Below are positions 51,573 through 61,459 of a stretch of 64,000 bases of DNA, piece after piece. The notes beneath the pieces are model-generated. The model was not told the origin of the DNA. It did not search any database and saw only the letters and a list, made by a program, of their open reading frames with translations. Every line of letters starts with the position of its first letter. Position 1 is the first letter of the stretch. Source of the DNA: Epiperipatus broadwayi (lineage: Eukaryota > Onychophora > Udeonychophora > Euonychophora > Peripatidae); contig JAQFVV010000031.1 in assembly GCA_028023455.1 (NCBI GenBank), positions 4,682,763-4,746,762 on the forward strand, in the 5' to 3' direction. The translations under genes and the position numbers were made by a program.

Positions 51573-52666
51573 ATAGTTATCTTACAAGTATATTTCCAAA
51601 TATAAAATAAATATTGTTAACATTTGAAAGGATCATATGATTCATCAATGGCAATGTTTCATAAGTCATCACATCACATGGGTTTATAATCCAAAAATGC
51701 ACTTTCTTATGCTTAAATATGACTTTTCCAATGAGGTCATACTTGATATTTTGGTGAATATTCATGAATGAACATTAACAAGTTTAACTACTCTCAATCA
51801 CAAGTAACCTAGCTAATAAATATATATATAAAAATCAATATAAAAGTAAAATACATCCTGAAAAGATATATCCATGCACACCCACATCATGTTAATGTAT
51901 TAGGCAGGGTATAGGACTTTAAAAGTTGACAAGAAATAAGATGCGACTTTATCTTATCATAAAACTTAAACTGGAAACTCTTGCATATTAATGTGTTGTT
52001 ATAATATTGTATATGTAATAGATCATAACAAGGATAACAGAATAAAATCATTTAGCAGAGAATGAAGTTAACTACACATCCCTTTCACATTATTTATTTG
52101 GGATTGTGATCATGCCTATCAGCTATGTAACAAACCTTGAGTAACAGCAATGAAATATATTTTACTATTCAATTGATTCACATTGAATATATGTAATCAA
52201 ACAAATTTTCTTAATTTATAAGCATCTCCTACATCTTTATTTTAAAATCCATTATATCAAAATATTCCAGTAAGATATAAAAGTTTTAGACTAGCCTCTA
52301 ACACATTTACTTCAATAGTAATCTTTACTCATTATGTGATCTAAAAGCTTGAAAACTTCAGGATCACCTTCATATCTTTATTGATAATTTGTTATATTGA
52401 CATAAAGGAGGAGGTTCTTGTAAATTTGAAAAAAATTGCTTTATAACATATATAGTATAGTGATTTATTAATTATTAAAATTTATTGCAGTGCACTAATG
52501 ACTGTTCACAAAGTATCATAAATCTGATAGATACTATTATATTTTGTAAACAATATATATATATTGTTTTAGTAACCGTATGAATATAAGCTACAAAGCT
52601 AGTTTGTACTCCAGAGAAAATTAATAATGGAAACTTAATAATAGATAGAGCTAGTAAGTATTATAA
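51573..52666. other. Intron DNA
   Basis: No exon or repeat recognised, apart from a short TA palindrome near 52550-52565. Confidence 0.4.
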
Positions 52667-52895
52667 GCAATAAAAAAGATTGCTAATAATTAAAAGGAAA
52701 CTTAGATGTAAAAGGATATTGAAGTTCTAAAAGCAATGGAAAAAAGATTGCTGAAAAATAACAGAAACTTTATAATAAATTACTTTAAGTTTAAAAGCAA
52801 TGAAGAAAGATTGCATGTAGATAAAATAAACTTAAAATTAGATAGAGATTGAAGCTTTAAAAAAAATGCACAAAAGATTGCTGAAAGATAGACTT
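52667..52895. repeat. Degenerate minisatellite, unit about 65 bp
   Basis: Three and a half head-to-tail units, each starting GCAATGGAAAAAAGATTGCTG or a variant, with about 45 bases of A-rich sequence between. Units begin at about 52667, 52733, 52797 and 52868. Confidence 0.7.
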
Positions 52896-53484
52896 AGTTG
52901 CGAATTATAATGTTTTTTTTTTTAAATAGAGAAAAAAACTATTTTTTTTTTTATTATAGAAAAAACTATTACTATTTAAGTTTAAACATTAAGCTATTTT
53001 TAACGAAGCAAACAAAGGAATAAATATCTAAAGCACTAACCTATTGAAATAATTAGTCTATTGGATTGGTACTATCCTATTGTTTTTATCTAATGGATTT
53101 TATCATTACCCTATTGGAATGTTAATAATGATATTAGTGGATAAATGAAAGTAAAAAAGTACAAATAGTGTGTGCTGAAAAGAGCAAGCATCTTTTTGTG
53201 TCTGCTTTTCTTTACTCGTCATAATGCTGTGGTGGCTGCTGTTTTGGGAATTAACCTAAAGAAAAAAGCTGAGAAAAAGTGTACCTACTTTTCTGCATTG
53301 AGGTATGTGTTCCCAGAATCTGTGCCTCTGTAGGTGAAAGACAACTGGATAGAAAAACTTAAACCCAGTCTTATATTATTTGCATTATACCTAATAAGGC
53401 CCAAATAGAATTGTTCATAAATAATTATTTTGACTTATCCATAAAGAATTTGGTACCATATGAAATTTAAGTGACCATTTTACT

Positions 53485-53668
53485 CCCTGTCAGACTAAAT
53501 ATAGAGCAAGATTGTCTCTAAGAAATAGAAGATAATTCAAGGAAGAATCTGTAAAAGAATATGGTTTGGCATTGAGACAATTAGCAAAAGCTTGCTTATA
53601 TGGAAATTATGTTGATGACATATTGTTAGAGCAGTTATTGTGGGATCATCTTGATACAGAGAATTAAG
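53485..53668 (+). pseudogene. Ty3-type gag relic
   Basis: In one frame it reads ARLSLRNRR, a stop, then KEYGLALRQLAKACLYGNYVDD and LLEQLLWDHL before another stop. This matches the middle of the gag at 59580-58903 (LTLRNRK, IALKQLSKNCDYGEF, LLDQLLWGM), but it is clearly divergent and so comes from a different, older family member. No LTR is visible nearby. Confidence 0.75.
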
Positions 53669-55380
53669 ACAACAAAATAAACATTAAGTTTCCTAACAGG
53701 ATTTAATAAAATTACACATTTAATCCTTAAATAATATACACACTGATATGATTATTTGAATTTATTGTATTTTAAATTCAGTTCAGCAAAGATTGTTATT
53801 TGCCTTTTTACCAATGATTTTATTCATTTAAAATGTGAGAATATTAAATAATAATTTTTAAGTATATTTAAGGATATTGTGCAAGTTTACTAGTTGTAGT
53901 ACTCTCCAGTTTCTGTAAATAATTGATAAATAGTGCAGCGAATAAAAGATATTTTTATTTCATTTTTCATCTTCATAGATCACCTAAACTACCCCAAATG
54001 ACAACTTATATGGTTTAATTAATTAATTGAAATTAAATTAATAACTATTCAATGATTATAATTAGTTATTAAATTTGATGTTTTCTTTTTATTCTTAAAT
54101 ATTTTTGATGAATTATTGCTAATTTTTTATAATCTTCTTTACAAAGATGGATTTGATTTAATAAATACATTTTTTTTTGCAGTTTTTATTTTAAATCCTT
54201 TTAAATACAATTAAATATCATCATTCAGTCTATGAATATAAAATACAAAATAAACTTCGTAACCTACCTTTTCTTTTTATCTAGGTAAATATGATATTAG
54301 TACTATTTATTCTGTATGTTTAATCTTATTTATGTTGATGATTTCCAAGAATAATTTTAAAATATGTAATGCATTATCTTTTAACATTGGAATGACTACT
54401 GTATCAATTCTTTATAGCCTGGAGCCTCACCATACCATTCAGTGGTAGTTTCAGTTACTGCTACTGCTCAGTAGTATAATTTTAAGAGATCTTATATTTC
54501 TTTGGTTGACTAATTAATCCTCATAGTAATAGGAGATTGCTACATGAGCTATTTTTGTTAAGATCTAATAATTAGTATTTACATTTATTTTATCTCAACT
54601 TTTATTTTTTCGTCTGTTTTTTTTAAATCTTTATCACGTGTAATCTAAACAATTTTTTTTTCACGTGTAATCTAAACAATTTTTTTCTTTATCAACTAGC
54701 TGTTCTATAACTATGTTTCAAAGCATATTTTATTGATTAAAAAACAATGATTACATAGGTAAGATTGGGCTTACACAGTAAGCATAAGTCTGTTCCTGTG
54801 TCTAAACAGTTCTGCAGGGCATAAGTTTGTTCACAGATATATGAGAGAAAGAGCTTTCTCTTGAGTTCTTTAAGTTGTGTTTTTGCTACTCTTAAGGCAT
54901 CAAAAGTTGCCTGAATTCAGTTTGTCTAATTTTTTTTTATATATACATTATGTTGATGGACCCTGTCATGTGTGTCCTGCTGGTTTTGGTGTATTGGGTT
55001 CTTTTTCTTTTTAGCTGTGTTATTCTGTATCTCTTTTACTGATTTTCAACTATAGTGCTGATTTTATTTTAAACAGTGACCAAGTTGCAGCAAAAATATC
55101 TGGTGGTGCTAGCATGTTATCCCTTTCTTTTATTTTTTCTAGCTTGTGGTGGAAAGTGTTGAGGTTTTGTTTTGCATTGTAGTCAAAATTGAATTTACAT
55201 AACTAAATCAACTGCTCACTAGCAAGCTGTTGTAATACTAAACTAATTGCTTTAAAGTTTTTTTAATGTTAGGCCAACTGCACATAAAAAAATCTATTCT
55301 ATTATTCAGCCATCTACTTACAATGAAAATACTATAATCTCAGCTGTCTGTTTAATAGTAAACTATTATATATTGCCTTT
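53669..55380. other. Intron DNA
   Basis: No exon recognised. TCACGTGTAATCTAAACAATTTTTTT is nearly duplicated in tandem at about 54636-54690. Sequence on both sides of the SINE at 55381 shares scattered CCAACTGCTCA-like words that may be a worn-out tandem repeat. Confidence 0.4.
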
Positions 55381-55626
55381 GGCAGGATGGCTCAGTTGGT
55401 TAGAGCATTACCTTAAAATTCAATAATCAAGAATCTAAGGACCCAGGTTTGAATCCCATACTAGTACTGTCACTGGTCAGGCTAGCAACATGAAGAAGAG
55501 GGGAGAAAAATACCTTTGGAACGTTGTGCATATACTAACCTGTTTGCTGTGATATGTGCATATACTCACCTGTTTGCTGTGATATTACTAACAGTTGAAT
55601 GTATTTGGAATATTTAAATAAAATTA
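55381..55626 (+). mobile_element. tRNA-derived SINE, full length
   Basis: tRNA head with A box TGGCTCAGTTGG (55388-55399) and B box GGTTTGAATCCC (55446-55457), then a body with GTCACTGGTCAGGC, GAAGAAG and GAACGTTGTGCATAT. A 30-base stretch with GTGCATATACT and CCTGTTTGCTGTGATAT is duplicated in tandem (about 55527-55587). The 3' end is ACAGTTGAATGTATTTGG then an A/T-rich tail. Fragments of the same family form the inverted pair at 36690-36965. Confidence 0.82.
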
Positions 55627-56097
55627 AACTTTTCTAAAGACATTCAAGACCAGAATCATAGCATTTTAAACTGAACCAACTTCTCATCTGCAGGCTACAC
55701 CATTAAGACAAAGGTTCACCTGAAAATTATTTTATCACTAAGACTAATGATCACCAATTAGAAAATGACCAACTGAGCAACTCACTTGTAAGCCACTCTT
55801 CAAATGAAATAATTGCTTATTGCTAAGCTTTTCTACTTAAAGACAACTGAACTGTTCATCTGCATTCTTCTTTTCAATTAAGTCAACATCTCATTATTAA
55901 GCTAGTGAGAGAGATTTTCATCTTTAAAAAATAGTTTTTATTTATACATCAATTTGGGAAATGACATTGTTTTATAGCATATACAAGTAATGTATAAACA
56001 CCATTTTTAGACAAATGACTGATTACTAAATCTTCTATAAAGTATAAGTTTTAGAACCAATAATGCAACAAATGGTCTTCATTCTGAAAACTCTAAT

Positions 56098-56098
56098 A

Positions 56099-56130
<32 letters not shown>

Positions 56131-56147
56131 TGATGATGATGATGATT
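56098..56147. repeat. Compound (AAT)n(GAT)n microsatellite
   Basis: About ten AAT units pass directly into five TGA/GAT units. The change of motif within one array resembles the tail of an RTE insertion but no coding fragment adjoins it. Confidence 0.8.
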
Positions 56148-56212
56148 AAATATAACTACCTACACCACATATAAAAAAAGGTTTTATGCTAATAGAAGAT
56201 ATAGTTTCTTAC

Positions 56213-56355
56213 TGTTGCCAAAGCACTCGTGACATTATATTCTGCGAAGGCTTTATTTAAAGCATTTGTAGATCTTTCATCGTATGTTCCCAGAAAAACA
56301 TACACCAATCTGCTTTTAAGATAAGATCGATTATCTATGCAAATTTTATATGGTC
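56213..56355 (-). CDS. p24/TMED family cargo receptor, GOLD-domain exon
   Basis: The exon encodes the end of a GOLD domain, the luminal cargo-binding fold of p24 proteins: GPYKICIDNRSYLKSRLVYVF, with the conserved aromatic-x-x-Cys and Asp-Asn pattern, then a linker rich in Ala and polar residues (ERSTNALNKAFAEYN). It opens after TTTCTTTAATAG with two bases of a split codon and closes after a full codon at ACA|GTAAGA, a strong donor. Closing in phase 0 matches the last exon at 34823. Together they give the spacing from GOLD domain to membrane span expected for the family. Homology to the plus-strand gene's missing GOLD exon cannot be tested here. Confidence 0.62.
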
Positions 56356-57701
56356 CTATTAAAGAAATGAAATTATTATATGATTTTAACATAAATTTAG
56401 TTTTAACTATATTAAACAAGTTATCTTGTTTAAAAGACTACTTTTTATATGTAAATTTAAAAAAATGTAATAATTATAAACACAAATGTGAACAAAATAC
56501 TTCAATAATTCTAACATTAGTAAGTGTGCAGTGGATCTGTAGGTAGAGTAGTTTATCATTTATTATTTTTGGATTTAAATACCAGAAAGTCTCATAGTTT
56601 CATTCTTACAAGTATATATAATACCATTATAGAATTATTTCTGATTAATTGGTGGAAAAAATAATCATACATTTTTATGACAAAAATGAATAAATATATA
56701 GTAATAAAGATATTAATAATATTACATATTTTTTACAAATTTTTCTCCACAACCATGGTTAAATGATTAAATAAATAGATCCTCTCACGTAAAGATCCAT
56801 TTGTTTAAAAAGTAAAACTATATTTGTGAAGAAAATGTTGTAATTTTACTAATAATCTTATTGCTATATGTTTATTTTATTTTTTAATTATATTTACCAG
56901 AATAGCATTGGTAGTATAAATATGTAATATTTTATGGAGGAATAAACCCTACATTAATAGCTATTTTTCTTTTTTATTTATTAAAATTTTAAAAATATAT
57001 TTATAAAAGAGAAAAAGAAAAACAAGTTGCCATGATGTGTAATTATATTCACATGGGATATCCATAAGCTGAGATTAGAATCAGGTCTAAATTTTTATTC
57101 CCAAATAGTTATATCATAGCACTTCAAACTATTTGATTCAATACTCTTTGATAATTGGATATTTAGATATATTAGCTAGGAGATAAAACAAACATCACAA
57201 TCTGGAAATTGACCAATCTGTTGATGAATACATTCTCCTTTACTGTTAAAGGCTTTTTCAAAAATATAAATGAGCCCCATCATGTATTTCACACTAAGCC
57301 AGCACCTTGTAGATGATCCCAATCATGGTCTCTTACACATGGCTTTATTATTTGTTCAATATTGATCAATATCAAATTATGACCATTTGATTTTAAAATA
57401 TTGCACTTACTGCACTTATCATTTTGACTCCAATCATTTTAGATAAATAGATTACTGCTTATTACTAATCATTTACTAGTCTAGAGATTATCAAATCATT
57501 CCTAGCCCAGATAAAACATTATACCCAGTTGAGAATTAAAATATCTGTGTTTTAATTAAACATAAAAACATGAAATAATTAATCCAATTTAATTTCTGTT
57601 TTTTTTATTCCCATGTGTAATATTTTTTTTAGAGTTACTCAAAACATCTATTTTACCACATATTTATGAAACATATACATTCATTTGAAAAAAATCTCCA
57701 A
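56356..57701. other. Intron DNA, with an inverted dispersed-repeat fragment
   Basis: About 57200-57345 is a reverse-complement relative of the repeat at 35400-35600 and 45735-45915. No further GOLD exon could be found by eye. Confidence 0.4.
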
Positions 57702-57706
57702 GATGC
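57702..57706. repeat. Target-site duplication GATGC (left)
   Basis: Matches GATGC at 60105-60109 exactly and fixes the boundaries of the Ty3-type element. Confidence 0.85.
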
Positions 57707-58139
57707 TATAATGTCTTCACCCCTAAGCTTTTCCAAAGGGGTAGAAAAATACTTACAATCCGATCGAAACTCGGCTGAACAACTCTTAAAACCGTTGTGC
57801 CGCAAATAGCTCTTAATAGCTTTATGTATCCACTTCTGTTAACAAGACTGTAACAAGTGCATGATGTTTTTCTCTAGCAGTTTATATATCGCTCTGAGTT
57901 CTTTTGTTAAGTCTTATCTGCTACATTCCAAAAACTTAATCGCGTGTTTTCCAAATCCGTTTTATTGTTCTTACTTTAATTAGATATTTTTATCTCTGAT
58001 AAAAATAATCCCACAACTTGTTTTTAATTATAATTATTTTCCATTATAATTATTTTTACTTTCAATAAAATAAATCGAAAATTCTGGAGTAAATTGTCTC
58101 TAGTAAACTCGCTGTTTATTTCTCACAACGAATACAACA
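57707..58139 (-). repeat. 3' LTR of the Ty3-type element
   Basis: About 433 bases, nearly identical to 59671-60104. Read on the minus strand it starts TGTTGTATTCG. The outermost base pair of the 3' end differs from the 5' LTR by one substitution (ATA instead of ACA). Confidence 0.9.
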
Positions 58140-58155
58140 CTTCCTCCCCTCACTC
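58140..58155 (-). promoter_or_regulatory. Polypurine tract
   Basis: On the minus strand a near-pure purine run (GAGTGAGGGGAGGAAG) directly abuts the 3' LTR, the usual primer site for plus-strand DNA synthesis. Confidence 0.8.
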
Positions 58156-58187
58156 CAGAAGTTAGAGTTTATTTATGTTACACATAA

Positions 58188-58853
58188 TCATCCAATATGC
58201 GCGGTTTCCTTTTTCAGCTTGGAGAAAACTTTATTTTTCCTATTAATCGATATAACCTTGAAAATTGTGTGAACTCTTCTTTTTTCTCGTCGCCTTGACT
58301 GCTTTTTTCTTTTGCTTGGAGAGACTCTGGGTTTTTTCCTGTTCTGCGATTTTTGTCTCTGGCCACTCACTGTCTACATATTTCCATTCTAAAAATCTTC
58401 GAACATGTCAATTTCATTTTCACTTTTGGGCATCTTTTCCTGTAGTTCCATTTCATACTGCTGCCAACTCTCTACCTGTTCGGAAATTTTTGTCATTGCG
58501 AGTTCGCTTTTCCAAAATCTGACATTCTGAAAATTTGCTTTGTAATTTTTTACTAAATTGTGAATTTTGTTGTTCAAGTTCTTCTTTTAATTTATTTAAT
58601 TCATAAACATCCAATTTTAATTTGTGCACTTCTTTTGATAGTTCTTTAATTGCAAGTTGAGTTGTAGCTCCAATTGCGTCTTTCTCTCAAGCGTGGCAGC
58701 TAATTTTTGGTTACGTGACTCCAATTCTTGTAGTTTAATGATCTGTCTTTGTCTTTTCGAAAAAGTCCTATCTCTCACAGCCATGCTTTGTCTCTTAGTT
58801 GATACATAGCCAATGGTAAATGTTGTATCTTTGTTTGTCGTGGTTTTTTGCAT
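58188..58853 (-). pseudogene. Coiled-coil and basic region in place of pol
   Basis: Three successive open stretches on the minus strand. The first (58853-58617) turns into a heptad-like coiled coil (KLQELESRNQKLAATLERK). After a one-base shift the helix continues as LAIKELSKEVHKLKL and LKEELEQQNSQFSKKLQ to about 58450. The last (58370-58188) is extremely basic (KKQSRRREKRRV). No protease, RT or integrase motif occurs. It may be a non-pol cargo gene with frameshifts, or a rearranged 3' end of a gag. No family recognised. Confidence 0.45.
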
Positions 58854-58906
58854 ACAGCTGCTAAATGTCCTTTAAATCCACAGTTATAACAGTTTTCTTT
58901 TCTCAT
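58775..58906 (-). CDS. Small frame with a second CCHC zinc knuckle
   Basis: A 43-codon frame whose ATG overlaps the gag stop as ATGA (58906-58903). It encodes ENCYNCGFKGHLAAVCKK, a knuckle of the C-x2-C-x4-H-x4-C type, 12 residues after the gag's own knuckle would end. Two adjacent knuckles are usual in gag, so either a frameshift split one protein or the second frame is reached by -1 frameshifting or reinitiation. No canonical slippery heptamer is visible, so a mutation is at least as likely. Confidence 0.5.
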   Translation of the reverse strand: MRKENCYNCGFKGHLAAVCKKPRQTKIQHLPLAMYQLRDKAWL

Positions 58907-59580
58907 TTACAATTTTTAGATACATGGCCAGTTTTACCACAGCAGAAACATTTCACTGTTAACATTTTCTCTCTATAAATATTTTCATTCTTCGGCTGCT
59001 GGCTTTGATCTGTTTTGTAAACTGCCATCTTTCTGGTCTCTTCTGAGTTGTTTCTAAAAGCTATGGCTTGCTCAATTACTGCTTCATATGCTATTCCTTT
59101 TTTAATAGCCACTTCGTATGATAAGTTGCTTTCCATTAACAACGTCTGTCGCAATCTTTCGTCATACATTCCCCACAATAATTGATCCAGCAAAGCTTGT
59201 TCTAAAAATTCGCCATAATCACAGTTTTTTGACAGCTGTTTTAATGCTATATCATAGTCTTTAATTTTTTCCTCCCTGGCTTGCTTTCTATTTCTCAGAG
59301 TTAATCTAGCGACATGTCTAGACGGCTTTGGGCTAAAATACTCCATTAATTTTTTAACTATATCTTCAAACTGTACTCCATCAGTTATCGGTCCATCCCA
59401 TAATTTATTAATAATTTCTATGACTTTGCGTCCTCCTAAACATAAAAGTGCAGCCACTTTTTTTTCATTATTTTTTATCCCATTTAACTTGAAAAAATTT
59501 TCCAATTGGATAATATAGAGAGGCCATTCCTCAGCATTTTCAATGCTAAATTCAGGAATACTGCTTTGTCCTAATGACAT
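58903..59580 (-). CDS. Ty3-type Gag polyprotein
   Basis: 225 codons, intact. Gag coats the element's RNA and forms the virus-like particle. The N-terminal two thirds match the Ty3/gypsy capsid-type domain: ENAEEWPLYIIQLENFF, KKVAALLCLGG, EYFSPKPSRHVARLTLRNRK and LLDQLLWGMYDERLRQ. A zinc knuckle CFCCGKTGHVSKNC closes the frame. The ATG at 59580 lies about 90 bases inside the 5' LTR, a normal leader length. The stop overlaps the ATG of the next small frame. A divergent relic of the same family lies at 53485-53668. Confidence 0.85.
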   Translation of the reverse strand: MSLGQSSIPEFSIENAEEWPLYIIQLENFFKLNGIKNNEKKVAALLCLGGRKVIEIINKLWDGPITDGVQFEDIVKKLMEYFSPKPSRHVARLTLRNRKQAREEKIKDYDIALKQLSKNCDYGEFLEQALLDQLLWGMYDERLRQTLLMESNLSYEVAIKKGIAYEAVIEQAIAFRNNSEETRKMAVYKTDQSQQPKNENIYREKMLTVKCFCCGKTGHVSKNCK

Positions 59581-59645
59581 TTTACTTGTTTCCGAATGTA
59601 ACGATTGGTTTTCTCGTCTGGCTTATTCCTTCAAGTTTTACTAGG

Positions 59646-59666
59646 TTCGAAACTTAGACTGCACCA
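59646..59666 (-). promoter_or_regulatory. tRNA primer-binding site
   Basis: On the minus strand TGGTGCAGTC begins 4 bases after the 5' LTR and is complementary to a tRNA 3' CCA end. The complement continues to a TTCGA motif like a T loop, but the spacing is about 2 bases shorter than a real tRNA arm, so the primer is not identified. Confidence 0.65.
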
Positions 59667-59670
59667 ATCT

Positions 59671-60104
59671 TGTAATGTCTTCACCCCTAAGCTTTTCCAG
59701 AGGGGTAGAAAAACACTTACAATCTGATCGGAACTCGGCTGAACAACTCTTAAAACAGTTGTGCTGCAAATAGCTCTTAATAGCTTTACGTATCCACTTC
59801 TGCTAACAAGACTGTAACAAGTGTGTGATGTTTTTCTCTAGCAGTTTATATATCCCTCTGAGTTCTTTTGTTTAGTCTTATCTGTTACATTCTGAAAACT
59901 TAATCACGTGTTTTCCAAATCCGTTTTATTGTTCTTACTTTAATTAGATATTTTTATCTCTGATAAAAATAATCCCACAACTTGTTTTAAATTATAATTA
60001 TTTTCCATTATAATTATTTTTACTTTCAATAAAATAAATCGAAAACTTCTGGAGTAAATTGTTTCTAGTAAACTCGCTGTTTATTTCTCACAACGAATAC
60101 AACA
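59671..60104 (-). repeat. 5' LTR of the Ty3-type element
   Basis: About 434 bases, TG...CA on the minus strand, nearly identical to 57707-58139. GATGC at 60105-60109 is the right target duplication. It should contain the promoter, but no TATA box can be singled out in such AT-rich sequence. Confidence 0.9.
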
Positions 60105-60109
60105 GATGC

Positions 60110-61405
60110 ATTTCATTCTTTCATTTATATTTAATTAAAAAACATATATATTAATTTTTAACTGTATTCAAAGTTTTATTTGAACTAGGAATGATATGAT
60201 AATCTTTGGTCTAATAAAAGATTAATAATAATATTAGTACACTTATTAGAAAAGGTTCGTGTCAAAGTTGTGTGTGCAGAAAGTTTAACACATGTAAATC
60301 AAATTATAATAATGTGATATTGATAAATATTGAAACAAACAATAAAGATATATATAAAAAGGTGACTTTGGTCAATTAAAAATTGCTGGTTTATTCATAT
60401 TTTTCAAGAATGTGGATAGAATAAAAGTTTTATGTATATCTGAAAAAGATATTAAATATGGAAAAAGAGGGGGAAGGATTAATTATTCTTCATATTTATG
60501 TTTAATTTAAAAATAAATATGTATATCTTTAATCAAGTTTAAAATGTATATCTGGGCTGGGAATGATGATGAGTAATAATCATAAATGTATTTTTCTGAA
60601 GTGGACAGTGTCAAAGGTGTGAATGCAGAATTTTTGAGACTTTGTAAGTCAAACTGTAACAATATAAATTGTAATCTTGTAGTATCACTGCAAATTGTCT
60701 ATTATAAATTTAAAACTGTAAAAATTTTATTGTCTTTAATTTTTATACTTAAGCAAATATATTTATTGCTGTTATTAGTTGCATAGCATAAAATATAATC
60801 ATTATATTGTTCAATAGTCTTTCATACTAATGCTTAACAGAAAATATACTTTTATAAAGTATTTTTGAATGGCTTTCCAAGCAGTTAGTTATAGGATCAA
60901 CATTTGTATTAAAGTACATATGCTTATATTTTTGACATTATTCTCATTAAGGAATAAAGCTATCCAATTGTACAAATAGATATATTCACACACATAAAAC
61001 AAAATAGATAGACAGAATAGAATTATAAATCAAACATTACAACACTAAAATATTTTAAGATAAAGCAATTATATTTCAGATTATATTTTTATTTAGGTAT
61101 AGAACAAACAATTTTTACATTTTATATTTTGTATGCATGTGAAAGCTTATGTGTTTAAATTAGATGAAGCAAAAAATTGATTTTAATTTGCTAGAATATT
61201 TTAATAAGTAGCATTATTTATTTTTTTTAAAAAAATCAATTTAACTTGAATTAAATATCTGAGAACTTTTTAATTTTTATGAACTTTGTAATATTATTTT
61301 AAAACCGGAAGCAAAAATAAAACGATTGAAAAAGATTACAATTATTTTCTTTTTTTTTCTCCTTTATTTTTAAATATCTTTCATAAAGTTGGTGATTCAA
61401 AAATC
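60110..61405. other. Unassigned intron-like DNA
   Basis: No exon or element recognised. A missing GOLD-domain exon of the minus-strand TMED gene could be here but was not found. Confidence 0.4.
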
Positions 61406-61419
61406 TTAGCATCTAACAC

Positions 61420-61459
61420 TTTGCCTGGCAATAATCTTGATGACCACTTCCAGATTTTC
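61420..61459 (-). other. Candidate TMED exon (low confidence)
   Basis: After a strong acceptor (TTTTTTCCAG) the minus strand reads ENLEVVIKIIARQ, like the first beta strand of a GOLD domain. A possible donor AAA|GTGTTAG would leave one base, the phase needed by the exon at 56355. If joined directly, though, the GOLD domain would be about 30 residues too short. A shifted frame directly beyond reads PGKVLDAKIFES, also GOLD-like, so a frameshifted or pseudogenised exon is possible. Confidence 0.25.

Larger units (their letters stand above)
57707..60104 (-). mobile_element. Young non-autonomous Ty3-type LTR retrotransposon
   Basis: On the minus strand: 5' LTR (60104-59671), a primer-binding site TGGTGCAGTCTAAG starting 4 bases inside, gag, a second zinc-knuckle frame, coiled-coil and basic frames, a polypurine tract GAGGGGAGGAAG, and the 3' LTR. 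It is bounded by a 5 bp GATGC duplication. Total length is 2.4 kb, with no protease, RT or integrase, so it must rely on a relative for mobility. LTR identity is high by eye. It sits in the TMED intron upstream of the GOLD exon. Confidence 0.88.

Noticed and set aside
58265-58522. Plus-strand frame within the Ty3-type element
   Set aside because: It is antisense to the element's basic and coiled-coil region and is a shadow of that coding strand.
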